Shown here: piece by piece, positions 47,340 to 58,066 of the stretch
Numbering within the stretch: the first letter of the stretch is position 1
Layout: each line of letters starts with the position of its first letter
Assembly: GCA_902626645.1 (NCBI GenBank)
Contig: CACOGC010000002.1
Location: 124,001-188,000, forward strand
DNA length: 64,000 nucleotides
Source of the DNA: an uncultured Pelagibacteraceae bacterium
Lineage (GTDB): Bacteria > Pseudomonadota > Alphaproteobacteria > Pelagibacterales > Pelagibacteraceae
Direction: 5' to 3'
Notes under the pieces: model-generated
Database searches by the model: none
What the model was told of the DNA's origin: nothing
What the model saw: the letters and a program-made list of their open reading frames with translations, nothing else
Made by a program: the position numbers and the translations under genes

Positions 47340-47721
47340 GACTCTCCATTTTTTTTGCCTCTGATAAAATAATTGTAACACTTGAATAAGGTTTTAAAAT
47401 TGGTGCAGCTCTTCCTTTTGCTCTTGGTCTAAACCTCTTCATGGTAATTTTCTTCCCACAATAAGCTTCTTTAACGACAAGTTTATCGATATCATACTGA
47501 AAATTATTTTCTGCATTTGCAACAGCAGATGAAATAGTCTTTCTGATATCACGAGTAATTCTTTTTTCTGAAAACTGAAGATCTCTAATAGCTAACTCTA
47601 CTTTTTTTCCAACTATACCTTTTAAAATAGGATTAAGCTTTCTTACACTTGATCTAATATTATTATTAATAGATTTCACTATTTTTTCTTTTTTTTTCAC
47701 TAATTTCTTTTTTTTACTCAT
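47323..47721 (-). CDS. rplV: 50S ribosomal protein L22
   Basis: L22 lines the exit tunnel with its extended hairpin. The 132-residue protein has an N-terminal lysine-rich stretch (about 1-20), then [24 protein letters not shown] and the hairpin and C-terminal [20 protein letters not shown]. The family-diagnostic RGRA(A) segment is present. Located between rpsS and rpsC. Confidence 0.96.
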   Translation of the reverse strand: MSKKKKLVKKKEKIVKSINNNIRSSVRKLNPILKGIVGKKVELAIRDLQFSEKRITRDIRKTISSAVANAENNFQYDIDKLVVKEAYCGKKITMKRFRPRAKGRAAPILKPYSSVTIILSEAKKMESHGTKS

Positions 47722-47723
47722 AA

Positions 47724-48023
47724 CTATTTCTTCGCCTCTGCCTCAGCAGGTTTTGCTTTTTTATCTGCAGGTGTATGACCAAAAAAAGTTCTTGTTGGAG
47801 CAAATTCACCTAACTTATGACCAACCATGTCTTCTGATATGGTAATGGGTATAAATTTTTTTCCGTTATAAATCAAAAAACTAACTCCTACAAAATCTGG
47901 AATTATTGTTGATTTTCTTGACCAAGTCTTGATAGGAATTTTTTTTGGATCAGTCTTATATTTATCAACTTTTTTTATTAAGCTTTCTTCCACAAAAGGT
48001 CCTTTCCATACTGCTCTAGCCAT
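47724..48023 (-). CDS. rpsS: 30S ribosomal protein S19
   Basis: S19 partners S13 in the small-subunit head. The first 85 or so residues ([20 protein letters not shown], then [17 protein letters not shown]) are canonical. The last 15 add a basic/alanine-rich tail ([12 protein letters not shown]). It abuts rplB upstream and is 2 bases from rplV. Confidence 0.97.
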   Translation of the reverse strand: MARAVWKGPFVEESLIKKVDKYKTDPKKIPIKTWSRKSTIIPDFVGVSFLIYNGKKFIPITISEDMVGHKLGEFAPTRTFFGHTPADKKAKPAEAEAKK

Positions 48024-48862
48024 TATTTTGTATCCTTCCTTTTGTTTCTTCTCTTCACAATATATTTATCAGTTCTCTTATTGTCTCTTGTTTTCAATCC
48101 TTTTGCTGATTGTCCTTTAGGAGAAACTGGATGTCTTCCACCTGCTGATTTACCTTCTCCACCACCATGTGGGTGATCTACTGGATTTTTAACTACACCT
48201 CTAGTGTGAGGTCTTCTTCCTAACCATCTTGATCTTCCTGCTTTACCAATTTTTATATTTTTTTGATCAGGGTTACTTAATACGCCAATTGTTGCCAATG
48301 ATCTTGAATCGATTTTTCTAACTTCACCTGATGCTAATTTAATCAAACTATAATTCCCATCCAATCCACTAATCGTAACAGAAGTTCCAGCAGATCTTGC
48401 AATTTTACCCCCACCACCTGGTTGTATTTCAACATTGTGAATATCTATACCAACCGGGATATCCTGTAATGGCATACAATTTCCAATTTTTATCTCTTTT
48501 TTTGATCCATTTTCAACTTTATCACCCACCTTTATTTTTTGTGGTGCAAGATAATATGCATGTGAATTATCATCAAATTTTACTAACATAATGTAACAAG
48601 ATCTGTTCGGATCATATTCAATTCTTTCTACTGTCGCTGGCATATCAAATTTTTTTCTATAGAAGTCAACATGCCGATACATTTTTTTATGTCCACCAGC
48701 TCTATTTATAGAAGTAATATGGCCATTGTTGTTCCTCCCTTTCATTGCATTTTTTGGAGAAACTAAAGATTTAAATGGTTTACCTTTCCAAAGACCAGTT
48801 CTATCAACAAGGATTGTTCCTCGAGTAGATTTTGTATAAGGTTTAAATGTTTTTAGTGCCAT
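48023..48862 (-). CDS. rplB: 50S ribosomal protein L2
   Basis: L2 is essential for subunit association and peptidyl transferase assembly. The 279-residue protein has [40 protein letters not shown] and the C-terminal [20 protein letters not shown] with the conserved histidine. This is a full-length canonical form. It lies between rplW and rpsS. Confidence 0.98.
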   Translation of the reverse strand: MALKTFKPYTKSTRGTILVDRTGLWKGKPFKSLVSPKNAMKGRNNNGHITSINRAGGHKKMYRHVDFYRKKFDMPATVERIEYDPNRSCYIMLVKFDDNSHAYYLAPQKIKVGDKVENGSKKEIKIGNCMPLQDIPVGIDIHNVEIQPGGGGKIARSAGTSVTISGLDGNYSLIKLASGEVRKIDSRSLATIGVLSNPDQKNIKIGKAGRSRWLGRRPHTRGVVKNPVDHPHGGGEGKSAGGRHPVSPKGQSAKGLKTRDNKRTDKYIVKRRNKRKDTK

Positions 48863-48863
48863 T

Positions 48864-49157
48864 TTAAATTCCAGTTGTTAGATCAATGCTTTGACCTTTT
48901 TTAAGTGTTATAATTGCTTTTTTAAAACCAGAGACTTTAACTTTTCTTCCTCTGGTTAATTTAGTTCTATTTTGTTTATTGATAATATTTATCTTTGTAA
49001 CATTTACTTTGAAAATTTTTTCAATGTTGTTTTTTATATTTTTCTTATTTGCTTTTGAAGGCACCTTAAAAACAATCTTATTTTGTTCTGATAAATTTGT
49101 TGATTTTTCAGTAACTAAAGGTGATAAAATTTTGTCGTATAAATGTATCTTTTCCAT
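48864..49157 (-). CDS. rplW: 50S ribosomal protein L23
   Basis: L23 sits at the tunnel exit and docks trigger factor and SRP. The protein shows YDKILSPLVTEKSTNLSEQN and the rRNA-contact loop KINIINKQNRTKLTRGRKVKVSGFKKAIITL. The frame is open to an ATG at 49166; the ATG at 49157 is preferred because it follows the rplD stop by one base and gives the usual N terminus. Confidence 0.94.
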   Translation of the reverse strand: MEKIHLYDKILSPLVTEKSTNLSEQNKIVFKVPSKANKKNIKNNIEKIFKVNVTKINIINKQNRTKLTRGRKVKVSGFKKAIITLKKGQSIDLTTGI

Positions 49158-49158
49158 C

Positions 49159-49782
49159 TTAAGCATACCTCTTTTCTAATTCTTTTACGGATGTTTCAGT
49201 AAATACAACCTTTTCAAACTTGACTATATCGAACGCACTAAAATGATTAATGTCTGTCACTTTGATGTTTGGAATATTTCTAATTGATTTTTCAACATTA
49301 TCTTTTGAGGTTTTGTCTAGAATTATAATTGAATTTGATATTTGAAATTTCTTTAAAATTAAGCTCATCTCTTTAGTCTTTTTTATTTTAGAACTAAAAT
49401 CGCTAAAAATTAGAAGATTGTTGTTCTTTATCTTGTCACTAATTAAAGATGCTATACTTTGTTTTTTTTCACTCTTATTTAATTTTCTTTTTTTATATGA
49501 TAGCTCTCCTTTAGGACCATGAGCAATACCACCACCAACAAAGATTGGGGCTTTTCTACTTGCGTGTCTAGCATTACCTGTTCCTTTTTGTGCATAAATT
49601 TTTGATGTTGGACCTGAGACTTCGTTTTGCTGCTTAGTTTTTGCATGCCTACCTTTATAGTTAGCATTAGTCTTATATAAAACTGTATTCACTAATTTCT
49701 TATTTATCTTAGCTGAAAAAATCTTATCTAAGACTTCAATAGAACTTTTTTTACCATCTAAATTAATTTTATCGACTTTCAT
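49159..49782 (-). CDS. rplD: 50S ribosomal protein L4
   Basis: L4 lines the exit tunnel and in E. coli represses the S10 operon. The 207-residue protein has TKQQNEVSGPTSKIYAQKGTG, the tunnel loop ARHASRKAPIFVGGGIAHGP, and a C-terminal Rossmann-like domain. No S10-type leader hairpin exists upstream of rpsJ (one base follows fusA), so E. coli-style L4 attenuation is unlikely here. Confidence 0.96.
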   Translation of the reverse strand: MKVDKINLDGKKSSIEVLDKIFSAKINKKLVNTVLYKTNANYKGRHAKTKQQNEVSGPTSKIYAQKGTGNARHASRKAPIFVGGGIAHGPKGELSYKKRKLNKSEKKQSIASLISDKIKNNNLLIFSDFSSKIKKTKEMSLILKKFQISNSIIILDKTSKDNVEKSIRNIPNIKVTDINHFSAFDIVKFEKVVFTETSVKELEKRYA

Positions 49783-50492
49783 TATTTTTTCTTTTTCTCC
49801 GGTGTTTTCTTAGCTAATTCAGCGGCTTTGTGTTTTTCACTGATAGTCATTTTTTTTATATTTTTAACTGAACCTTTTACGAGAATTTCAGAGTTTTTTG
49901 CTCCTGGGATAGAACCTTTTAAATATAGAAGCTCATTTTCTAGATCCGTTTTGATAATTTCGATATTTTGCTTAGTTCTTAATTTATCGCCCATATGTCC
50001 AGCCATTTTTTTTCCCTTAAATACTTTACCAGGATCTTGTCTTTGACCCGTTGAACCATGTGATCTATGTGAAATTGAAACACCATGTGTAGCTCTTAAA
50101 CCACCAAAATTGTGTCTTTTCATAGCGCCTGCAAAACCTTTTCCAATCGTTTTTGATCTAGTATCTACAAATTTAACATCTTTAAAAATCTCTAAACCAA
50201 ATTCATTTCCCTCTTTATAATTTTCAATATTTTGAACCCTATATTCTTTAAGTTTCCTTTTAGCTTCAGTATTTCTTTTAGAAAAATAACCCTTCATAGC
50301 CTTAGTTAGTTTTGAACTTTTGATTTTACCGTATCCAAGCTGAACTGCGGTGTAGCCTCTTTTTTCTTTATCTATTACTTGGATTACTCTAGCTTTTTCC
50401 ATTTTTAATACAGTAACTGGAACCAATTGACCAGATTTATAAAATTCTCTAGTCATTCCAATTTTTTTTCCTAATAAAGCAATCTCACTCAT
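49782..50492 (-). CDS. rplC: 50S ribosomal protein L3
   Basis: L3 approaches the peptidyl transferase centre with its central loop. The 236-residue protein contains [60 protein letters not shown] and [12 protein letters not shown]. The conserved methylatable Gln is present in the [10 protein letters not shown] loop. A lysine-rich tail of about 20 residues extends the C terminus. Confidence 0.97.
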   Translation of the reverse strand: MSEIALLGKKIGMTREFYKSGQLVPVTVLKMEKARVIQVIDKEKRGYTAVQLGYGKIKSSKLTKAMKGYFSKRNTEAKRKLKEYRVQNIENYKEGNEFGLEIFKDVKFVDTRSKTIGKGFAGAMKRHNFGGLRATHGVSISHRSHGSTGQRQDPGKVFKGKKMAGHMGDKLRTKQNIEIIKTDLENELLYLKGSIPGAKNSEILVKGSVKNIKKMTISEKHKAAELAKKTPEKKKK

Positions 50493-50494
50493 AA

Positions 50495-50803
50495 TTATAT
50501 CTTAATCTCCACATCGACACCTGATGCTAAATCTAACTTCATTAAAGCCTCGACAGTCTGTGGCGTTGGTTCAATTATATCAATTAATCTTTTATGGGTT
50601 CGTGACTCAAATTGTTCTCTACTTTTTTTATCTATATGAGGAGATCTTAAAACTGTATATCTTTCAATTCTAGTTGGTAATGGAATTGGACCTTTTATTG
50701 TAGCCCCAGTTCTTTTGACTGTATTAACAATTTCTTCAGTTGAAGCATCTAAAATCTTATTGTCATAAGCTCTGAGTTTAATTCTAATATTTTGCTTTTC
50801 CAT
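50495..50803 (-). CDS. rpsJ: 30S ribosomal protein S10
   Basis: S10 is a head protein of the small subunit, also known as NusE in antitermination complexes. The 102-residue protein has [40 protein letters not shown] and the C-terminal [16 protein letters not shown]. It follows fusA by one base; tuf, which lies here in many proteobacteria, is absent. Confidence 0.98.
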   Translation of the reverse strand: MEKQNIRIKLRAYDNKILDASTEEIVNTVKRTGATIKGPIPLPTRIERYTVLRSPHIDKKSREQFESRTHKRLIDIIEPTPQTVEALMKLDLASGVDVEIKI

Positions 50804-50804
50804 T

Positions 50805-52883
50805 TTAGCCTGCTATTTTTTTTGTTACTTCGTCTTGAACATTTTGTGGCACTTTTGCATAATGATCAAAAAACATTGAATATTGCGCTCGCCCTTGTGA
50901 CATTGATCTTAAACTATTAATATATCCAAACATATTTGCTAAAGGCACCATTGCAGTAATTACAGTTGCGTTACCTCTTTGTTCTTGAGTGCTTATTTGT
51001 CCTCTTCGACTATTTAGGTCTCCAATAACATCACCCATATAGTCTTCAGGCGTTACTACTTCAACTCTCATGACTGGCTCTAATAATTTTAAACCACCTT
51101 TTGTACAAGCGTCTTTAAAACATGCTCTACTTGCGAGTTCAAAAGCTAATACACTAGAGTCAACATCGTGATGTAAACCATCTAAAATTGTAACTTTATA
51201 ATCAATCATTGGGAATCCTGCTAAAATTCCACCATCTGATACTGTTTCGATACCTTTTTCCACACCAGGAATGAATTCTTTTGGAATAGCTCCACCTTTG
51301 ATTTTACTTTCAACAGCTCTCCCTTTACCAGGCTCTTGCGGTTCTACTAATAATTTGACTTTTGCAAATTGTCCTGCACCACCACTTTGTTTTTTATGTG
51401 TGTATTCTACTTCTGATGAGTTTTCTATTGTTTCTCTGTATGCTACTTGTGGAGCTCCAACATTTGCTTCAACTTTAAATTCTCTTTTCATTCTATCAAC
51501 AATGATATCTAAGTGTAATTCACCCATTCCCTTAATAATTGTTTGTCCAGACTCTTCATCAGATGAAACTCTAAATGAAGGATCTTCTTTAGCTAATCTA
51601 CCCAAAGCTTCTCCCATTTTTTCTTGGTCAGCTTTTGTTTTTGGTTCAACAGCAATTTCAATTACTGGGTCAGGAAATTCCATAGGTTCTAGGAGGACTG
51701 GATTATCTTTATCACATAACGTGTGACCAGTAATGGTATTTTTCAAACCAGCTAGTGATACAATATCACCTGCATTAGCTTCCTTGATGTCTTCTCGAGA
51801 GTTAGCATGCATTAACAACATCCTACCGACTCTTTCTTCTTTTTCTTTTGATGAATTGTATACAGCCGTTCCTGTTTTTATTGTGCCTGAATAAATTCTA
51901 ATAAATGTTAAAGATCCAACAAATGGGTCATTTGCTACCTTAAATGCTAGCGCAGAAAATGGTGCATTATCATCAAATTTCATTTCAATTTCATCCTCTG
52001 ATCCCAATTTAGTTCCTTTAATTGAGCCAATATCAATAGGACTTGGAAGATAGTTAATCACTGCATCAAGTAGTGGTTGAACACCTTTATTTTTAAAAGC
52101 TGAACCAGTTAATACAGGAACAAAATCAAAGTTTAATGTTCCTTTTCTTATACATTTAATCAAATCTTCTTCTTTAATTTCTTCACCATTTAGATAAGAC
52201 TCCATCAGTTTTTCGTCTTGCTCTACAGCCATTTCGACTAATTCCGTTCGATATTTTTGAGAGATTTCTCTAAGATCTTCAGGGATTTCTTTATATTCCC
52301 ATTCAGCACCTAAAGCCTCATTTTTCCAAACTTGTGCTTTCATCTTAACAAGGTCAACAACACCAGTTAAAGAAGCTTCAATACCGATTGGTACTTGTAT
52401 AACTAATGGTTTTGCTCCTAATCTGTCTTTGATCATATCTACACATCTAAAAAAGTCTGCACCAGTTCTATCTAACTTATTTACAAAACAAATTCTCGGT
52501 ACTTTGTATTTATCAGCTTGTCGCCATACTGTTTCTGATTGAGGCTCTACACCTGCCACACCATCAAACACTGCAACCGCACCATCAAGTACTTTAAGTG
52601 ATCTTTCTACTTCAATAGTAAAATCTACATGACCTGGTGTATCGATAATATTAATTCTGTGGTCTTGCCAGAAGCAGGTTGTTGCTGCTGATGTAATTGT
52701 AATACCTCTTTCTTGTTCTTGTTCCATCCAATCCATGGTCGCTGCACCATCATGAACTTCGCCAATTTTATGACTTTTACCTGTGTAATATAAAATTCTT
52801 TCAGTTGTGGTTGTTTTACCTGCATCAATGTGGGCCATAATCCCGATGTTTCTATATTTATCTAATGTGTGAGATCTAGCCAT
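50805..52883 (-). CDS. fusA: Elongation factor G
   Basis: EF-G is the GTPase driving ribosomal translocation and, with RRF, recycling. The 692-residue protein has the G1 loop [15 protein letters not shown], switch and G3 region [19 protein letters not shown]4 [11 protein letters not shown], and domain IV/V segments [15 protein letters not shown] and [14 protein letters not shown]. Length and five-domain order are normal. It follows rpsG by 6 bases and directly precedes rpsJ. Confidence 0.98.
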   Translation of the reverse strand: MARSHTLDKYRNIGIMAHIDAGKTTTTERILYYTGKSHKIGEVHDGAATMDWMEQEQERGITITSAATTCFWQDHRINIIDTPGHVDFTIEVERSLKVLDGAVAVFDGVAGVEPQSETVWRQADKYKVPRICFVNKLDRTGADFFRCVDMIKDRLGAKPLVIQVPIGIEASLTGVVDLVKMKAQVWKNEALGAEWEYKEIPEDLREISQKYRTELVEMAVEQDEKLMESYLNGEEIKEEDLIKCIRKGTLNFDFVPVLTGSAFKNKGVQPLLDAVINYLPSPIDIGSIKGTKLGSEDEIEMKFDDNAPFSALAFKVANDPFVGSLTFIRIYSGTIKTGTAVYNSSKEKEERVGRMLLMHANSREDIKEANAGDIVSLAGLKNTITGHTLCDKDNPVLLEPMEFPDPVIEIAVEPKTKADQEKMGEALGRLAKEDPSFRVSSDEESGQTIIKGMGELHLDIIVDRMKREFKVEANVGAPQVAYRETIENSSEVEYTHKKQSGGAGQFAKVKLLVEPQEPGKGRAVESKIKGGAIPKEFIPGVEKGIETVSDGGILAGFPMIDYKVTILDGLHHDVDSSVLAFELASRACFKDACTKGGLKLLEPVMRVEVVTPEDYMGDVIGDLNSRRGQISTQEQRGNATVITAMVPLANMFGYINSLRSMSQGRAQYSMFFDHYAKVPQNVQDEVTKKIAG

Positions 52884-52889
52884 ATTATT

Positions 52890-53360
52890 TTACCACCTAA
52901 AGTGTGCAAAAGCCTTATTGGACTCTGCCATTTTGTGTACATCCTCTTTTTTCTTTACAGCTGCACCTTTTTTTTCATACGCATCATAAAGTTCATTAAA
53001 AATTTTATCAGACATATGTTTATCTTTTCTTTTTCTTGCTGAATCAATAAGCCATCTGATAGCTAAAGCTTGTGCTCTTTTACTTTTAACTTCAACTGGA
53101 ACTTGATAGGTAGCTCCACCTACTCTTCGTGATCTTACTTCTACAGTAGGTTTAATATTATTGATTGCTTCATTAAAAATATTGATAGGTTCATCTTTTG
53201 ACTTAGTTTTAATCTTTTCAATTGCATCATAAACTATTTTAGTAGCTACACCTCTTTTGCCATCGTACATAATATTATTTATTAACTTAGGAATAATTGT
53301 GGAATTAAATTTTGGATCAGGAACAATATTTTTTTTAGGTTGTGTTTTTTTTCTAGACAT
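52890..53360 (-). CDS. rpsG: 30S ribosomal protein S7
   Basis: S7 is the primary assembly protein of the small-subunit head and in E. coli represses str translation. The 156-residue protein has RVGGATYQVPVEVKSKRAQA near 94-113, LAIRWLIDSARKR, and the C-terminal VHKMAESNKAFAHFRW. It follows rpsL by 2 bases, leaving no room for the E. coli-type S12-S7 intercistronic repressor target. Confidence 0.98.
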   Translation of the reverse strand: MSRKKTQPKKNIVPDPKFNSTIIPKLINNIMYDGKRGVATKIVYDAIEKIKTKSKDEPINIFNEAINNIKPTVEVRSRRVGGATYQVPVEVKSKRAQALAIRWLIDSARKRKDKHMSDKIFNELYDAYEKKGAAVKKKEDVHKMAESNKAFAHFRW

Positions 53361-53362
53361 AT

Positions 53363-53734
53363 CTATTTACCTTTTTTTGTTCCGTACAGAGATCTTCTTT
53401 TTTTTCTATTTGCTACACCTTGAGTGTCTAAATTACCTCTTAAAATGTGATAACGTACACCTGGTAAATCTTTTACCCTACCACCTCTAATTAATACGAC
53501 AGAGTGTTCTTGAAGATTATGACCTTCTCCAGGTATATAAGCAGTTACCTCAAAACCATTTGATAACCTCACTCTAGCAACTTTTCTTAAAGCAGAGTTA
53601 GGTTTTTTTGGTGTTGTAGTATAAACTTTCACACAAACACCTCTTTTAAGTGGTTGTTTTTGTAATGCTGGAACTTTGTTCCTAGCAATTGGTTTAGTTC
53701 TTTTTTTTCTTAACAACTGGTTAATAGTTGGCAT
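53363..53734 (-). CDS. rpsL: 30S ribosomal protein S12
   Basis: S12 monitors decoding at the A site. The 123-residue protein begins [16 protein letters not shown] and shows [21 protein letters not shown] and [23 protein letters not shown]. The lysines whose change gives streptomycin resistance are wild type in both loops. It is the first gene after the predicted promoter and leader at 53735-53900. Confidence 0.98.
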   Translation of the reverse strand: MPTINQLLRKKRTKPIARNKVPALQKQPLKRGVCVKVYTTTPKKPNSALRKVARVRLSNGFEVTAYIPGEGHNLQEHSVVLIRGGRVKDLPGVRYHILRGNLDTQGVANRKKRRSLYGTKKGK

Positions 53735-53768
53735 ATCTCTAAATTTTATAATTATTTATTTTTGAATG

Positions 53769-53820
53769 AAATAACTGACAGGTTATTTGTGGCAGCGTTT
53801 AGTGTCTATAATTAACACTA
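53769..53820 (-). promoter_or_regulatory. Two hairpins in the rpsL leader
   Basis: A perfect 7-bp inverted repeat AAATAAC / GTTATTT with a 6-nt loop (53769-53788) and a second repeat TAGTGT / ACACTA with a 9-nt loop (53800-53820) lie between the predicted promoter and the rpsL start. The nearer hairpin ends 34 bases before the ATG. They may form a ribosomal-protein feedback site or an attenuator. Neither is followed by a U run, so neither is a classical terminator. Confidence 0.45.
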
Positions 53821-53843
53821 CATTCCAACCAAAAAATATCGCC

Positions 53844-53871
53844 AAAATACTTATTAATTTAATTTTGTCAA
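53844..53871 (-). promoter_or_regulatory. Sigma70-type promoter of the str/S10/spc segment
   Basis: The minus strand reads TTGACA (53871-53866, perfect consensus), a 16-bp spacer, and TATTTT (53849-53844, 4 of 6). It lies in the 166-bp gap between rpoC and rpsL, one of the longest non-coding gaps in the window, about 110 bp before the rpsL ATG. A transcript from here would have a leader of about 100 nt carrying the two hairpins at 53769-53820. Confidence 0.6.
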
Positions 53872-53900
53872 ACTAAAACTAGTTGGCAAACTTGTTATTT

Positions 53901-56900
53901 TTATTGATTTACAGGGGTTTCTGGCTGTTCAATCTGTTCTTGCTCTGTAAGAAATTTATTGTCATCTTCTAGAGCTTTCTTGTTCCATTTATTTTTAATA
54001 TTACCAGTTCCAGCAGGCACTAATCGCCCAACTATTACATTCTCTTTTAAACCATTGAGCGGATCAACTTTACCTTTGATAGCAGCATCTGTAAGAACTC
54101 TTGTAGTTTCCTGGAATGATGCAGCAGATATAAAAGACTCAGTCTGCAGAGAAGCTTTAGTAATTCCCATTAAAACTCTTTCTCCTGTAGCTGGTTTTTT
54201 ACCTTCAGATTTTAATTTTTCATTAACGTTATCAAATTTTATTCTATCGATGATTTCACCAGGTAAATAAGAGGAGTCACCTGTGGTTTTTACCTCAACC
54301 TTTTTCAACATTTGTCTTAAGATAGTTTCTATGTGTTTATCGTTAATAATTACACCTTGTAATCTATAAACCTCTTGAACCTGATTAACAAAATATTCAG
54401 TTAAATCTTTTATACCCATAATTCTAAGAATATCGTGTGGTAATGGCTGTCCATCTAATAAATATTCTCCTTTTTTAATTTTTTCACCTTGATTGAAATT
54501 AATATGTTTTCCTTTAGGTATTAAATAGTTAGATGGTTCTGATCCATCTTCAGGCACAATTGATATTCTTTGTTTTCCCCTAACTTCTTTTCCAAATATA
54601 ACTTGTCCATCATTTTCAGCAATGATTGCACTATCTTTAGCTTTTCTAGCTTCAAACAATTCAGCAACCCTTGGAAGACCTCCGGTGATATCTTTAGTTT
54701 TAGTAGTTTCTTTAGGCAGTCTAGCAATAACATCACCAGCAGAAACCTTTTGACCATCTTTAACTGATAAAATTGAGTCAGGAACTAAATAATATCTTGC
54801 CTCATTATCATCTGCTTTTTTAATTACGTTTCCTTTTTCATCTCTTAAAGTAATTCTTGGTTTTAAATCTGTACTTTTTGATTGAGAACGCCAATCAACT
54901 ACTGACTTTGAGGAGATACCTGTAGCGTCATCTGTAGTTTCTTGAATAGATACTCCATCAATTAAATCAACATAACTTGCAATACCACTTTTTTCAGCAA
55001 TTACCGGTGTAGTGTAAGGATCCCACTCACAAATTTTTGTATTAGCTTTTACTTTATCACCATTTTTGAAAAACAATTTTGAACCATAAGCTACTTTGTA
55101 AACAGCAATTTGAACTCCATTATCATCTTCGATAGATAATTGTGTATTTCTACCCATGACAATCAAGTTCTTTTTAGAATCCTCTAAAATATTTGAGTTA
55201 ATAATTTTTAAAGTCCCTTCATTTTTAGTGACAATTTGTGAGTCTTGTTTGACTGAAGCAGTACCACCCACGTGGAAAGTTCTCATCGTTAATTGTGTTC
55301 CTGGTTCTCCAATTGATTGTGCGGAAATCATACCAATAGCTTCACCTACATGAACCATTTGACCTCTAGATAAATCTCTTCCGTAACAAGTTGCACAAAC
55401 ACCTTCTTTTGAACTACACGTCATAACTGAAAAAACTTTTAATGATTTTATTCCAGCGGAATCAATTTTGTCACAACCAAATTCGTCTATCATTGACGAT
55501 TTCTTGATTATTACTTCACCAGTTATAGGGTGCTTTACATCAGTTGCAACAACTCTACCTAAAGATCTTTCGGATAAACTCACAACAACATTACCACCTT
55601 CTAATATTTCTGATAATTCTATGAAACCAGGATTGTCACAATTTTTTTTAGTAATTGTTAAATCTTGTGCAACATCACAGAGCCTTCTAGTTAAATAACC
55701 TGAACTCGCAGTTTTTAGAGCTGTATCAGCTAGACCTTTTCTAGCACCATGAGTAGAGTTAAAATATTCTAATGCAGTTAATCCTTCTTTAAAGTTCGAG
55801 GTTATTGGACTTTCAATAATTTCACCTGACGGTTTTGCAATAAGTCCTCTCATTCCAGCTAATTGTTTCATTTGTGCTGCAGATCCTCTTGCTCCGCTAT
55901 CTGCCATCATAAATACTGAATTTATTTTTAATCCCTCTGAAGTTTTCTCTGTTGCAGAAATTCCTTTCATCATCTCACCAGCAACTTTATCTGTACATTT
56001 TGACCAAGCATCGACGACTTTATTATATTTTTCACCCCTAGTGATTAAACCTTCTGCATATTGCGTCTCATAATCAGCAATTAATTTTTTTGTATCATCG
56101 ATTAATTGCGTTTTGTTCTCAGGAATAACTAAATCATCTTTACCGAAAGAAATTCCAGCTTTAAATGCGTGTTTAAACCCAAGATCTTTTAATTTATCGC
56201 AGAAAATGACTGTTGTTTTTTGGCCACAAAATCTAAAGACAATATCAATTATTTCTGAGACTGTTTTCTTTGGTAAAATTCTATCAATTAAAGAAAACTT
56301 AATATTATTATTTTTTGGTAATAAGTTAGCTAATAGAAATCTTCCTGCAGTAGAAGTGTACTTCTCAAATTTTTGATTACCTTTTTCGTCAATTGTTTCA
56401 AATCTAGAAATAATCGTACTATGGACTTTTATTTGACCAGAAGATAAAGCAAATTCAATTTGATCTGCATTTAAAAAATATCCAGCTGGCTTATTAGTGA
56501 CTGGTTCTTGAGATAAATAATAAATTCCTAAAATCATATCCTGACTTGGGACAATTATTGGTTTTCCGTTAGATGGAGAAAGAATATTATTAGTTGATAG
56601 CATTAATATTCTAGCTTCAAGTTGTGCCTCTAAACTTAAAGGAACGTGAACAGCCATTTGATCACCATCAAAATCTGCATTAAACGCAGCACATGTTAAA
56701 GGATGTAATTCAATCGCATCTCCCTCAATTAATTTTGGTTCAAAAGCTTGAACTCCCAACCTATGAAGTGTTGGAGCTCTATTTAATAAAACTGGATGTT
56801 CTCTAACAATTAATTCAAGTGCATCCCAGACAGCGTTAGTTTCTTTCTCAACTAATTTTTTTGCTTGTTTAATTGTTGAAGCTAAACCTAGTTTATTAAG

Positions 56901-58064
56901 TCTTGCATATAAAAATGGTTTAAATAACTCTAAGGCCATTTTTTTTGGTAATCCACATTCGTGTAATTTTAAGTCTGGACCTACTACAATTACTGAACGA
57001 CCTGAATAATCAACTCTTTTACCAAGTAAATTTTGTCTAAATCTTCCCTGTTTTCCCTTTAACATTTCAGCTAAAGATTTTAATGGTCTTTTACCTGTTC
57101 CAGTAATTACTCTACCTCTTCTTCCGTTATCAAAAAGTGCATCAACAGATTCTTGTAACATTCTTTTTTCATTTCTGATGATAATATCTGGTGCCTTAAG
57201 ATCCATTAGTCTCTTTAAACGATTATTTCTATTAATAACCCTTCTATAAAGATCATTTAGATCTGATGTTGCAAATCTTCCACCATCTAAAGGAACCAAT
57301 GGTCTTAATTCTGGTGGAATAACCGGAACAACAGTCATGATCATCCACTCAGGTTTTTGACCAGTTTCAATAAAAGACTCGATTAACTTTAATCTCTTAA
57401 TAGCTCTTTCTTCATTAACTTTTGATTTCGTCTCTTTGATATAATCAACAAGATTTTTTCTCTCTAAATCTAAATCGAGATTTTTAAGCATTTCCAGAAC
57501 TGCTTCAGCTCCAATTCCAGCTGTAAAAGCCTCCTCACCGTATTCATCTTGATATTTTGCCAGTTCTTCCTCATTTAAAAGCTGATTTTTTTGCAGACCT
57601 GTTAAACCTGGCTCAATGACAATAAAATTTTCAAAATACAAAACCCTTTCAACTTCTTTGAGCTTCATATCAACAGCAAGTGCTATTCTACTTGGTAGTG
57701 ATTTTAAAAACCATATATGTGCAACAGGTGTTGCTAAATTAATGTGACCCATTCGTTCTCTTCGAACATTTGATTTTGTTACTTCAACACCACATTTTTC
57801 ACAGATGATACCTCTAAATTTCATTCTTTTATATTTTCCACACAAACACTCATAATCTTTAATTGGACCAAATATTCTTGCACAGAAAAGACCATCTTTC
57901 TCTGGTCTAAAAGTTCTATAATTAATAGTTTCTGGTTTTTTAATTTCACCATAGGTCCAAGATTTTATTTTCTCTGGGCTAGCTAATGAGATCTTGATAC
58001 TATTAAAATTTTGAGCTTCAGATATTTCTGAATTTTTAAATAAATCTGTTAGTTCTTTTTTCAT
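53901..58064 (-). CDS. rpoC: RNA polymerase subunit beta'
   Basis: RpoC provides the catalytic Mg2+ site of RNA polymerase. The 1387-residue protein has the N-terminal zinc site C73, C75, C88, C91 (CLCGKYK...CEKCGVE), the catalytic [16 protein letters not shown] with D464, D466 and D468, the bridge-helix and trigger-loop region near 770-960, and a second zinc cluster with [16 protein letters not shown]. Length is typical of alphaproteobacteria. It follows rpoB by 2 bases. Confidence 0.99.
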   Translation of the reverse strand: MKKELTDLFKNSEISEAQNFNSIKISLASPEKIKSWTYGEIKKPETINYRTFRPEKDGLFCARIFGPIKDYECLCGKYKRMKFRGIICEKCGVEVTKSNVRRERMGHINLATPVAHIWFLKSLPSRIALAVDMKLKEVERVLYFENFIVIEPGLTGLQKNQLLNEEELAKYQDEYGEEAFTAGIGAEAVLEMLKNLDLDLERKNLVDYIKETKSKVNEERAIKRLKLIESFIETGQKPEWMIMTVVPVIPPELRPLVPLDGGRFATSDLNDLYRRVINRNNRLKRLMDLKAPDIIIRNEKRMLQESVDALFDNGRRGRVITGTGKRPLKSLAEMLKGKQGRFRQNLLGKRVDYSGRSVIVVGPDLKLHECGLPKKMALELFKPFLYARLNKLGLASTIKQAKKLVEKETNAVWDALELIVREHPVLLNRAPTLHRLGVQAFEPKLIEGDAIELHPLTCAAFNADFDGDQMAVHVPLSLEAQLEARILMLSTNNILSPSNGKPIIVPSQDMILGIYYLSQEPVTNKPAGYFLNADQIEFALSSGQIKVHSTIISRFETIDEKGNQKFEKYTSTAGRFLLANLLPKNNNIKFSLIDRILPKKTVSEIIDIVFRFCGQKTTVIFCDKLKDLGFKHAFKAGISFGKDDLVIPENKTQLIDDTKKLIADYETQYAEGLITRGEKYNKVVDAWSKCTDKVAGEMMKGISATEKTSEGLKINSVFMMADSGARGSAAQMKQLAGMRGLIAKPSGEIIESPITSNFKEGLTALEYFNSTHGARKGLADTALKTASSGYLTRRLCDVAQDLTITKKNCDNPGFIELSEILEGGNVVVSLSERSLGRVVATDVKHPITGEVIIKKSSMIDEFGCDKIDSAGIKSLKVFSVMTCSSKEGVCATCYGRDLSRGQMVHVGEAIGMISAQSIGEPGTQLTMRTFHVGGTASVKQDSQIVTKNEGTLKIINSNILEDSKKNLIVMGRNTQLSIEDDNGVQIAVYKVAYGSKLFFKNGDKVKANTKICEWDPYTTPVIAEKSGIASYVDLIDGVSIQETTDDATGISSKSVVDWRSQSKSTDLKPRITLRDEKGNVIKKADDNEARYYLVPDSILSVKDGQKVSAGDVIARLPKETTKTKDITGGLPRVAELFEARKAKDSAIIAENDGQVIFGKEVRGKQRISIVPEDGSEPSNYLIPKGKHINFNQGEKIKKGEYLLDGQPLPHDILRIMGIKDLTEYFVNQVQEVYRLQGVIINDKHIETILRQMLKKVEVKTTGDSSYLPGEIIDRIKFDNVNEKLKSEGKKPATGERVLMGITKASLQTESFISAASFQETTRVLTDAAIKGKVDPLNGLKENVIVGRLVPAGTGNIKNKWNKKALEDDNKFLTEQEQIEQPETPVNQ

Positions 58065-58066
58065 AA

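Noticed and set aside
47340-47381. Upstream extension of rpsC by 14 codons
   Set aside because: MGQKVNP is the near-universal S3 start, fixing the start at 47339; the extension only overlaps rplV.
51271-51726. 151-codon plus-strand frame inside fusA
   Set aside because: Antisense shadow of EF-G; no independent start context, no recognisable domain.
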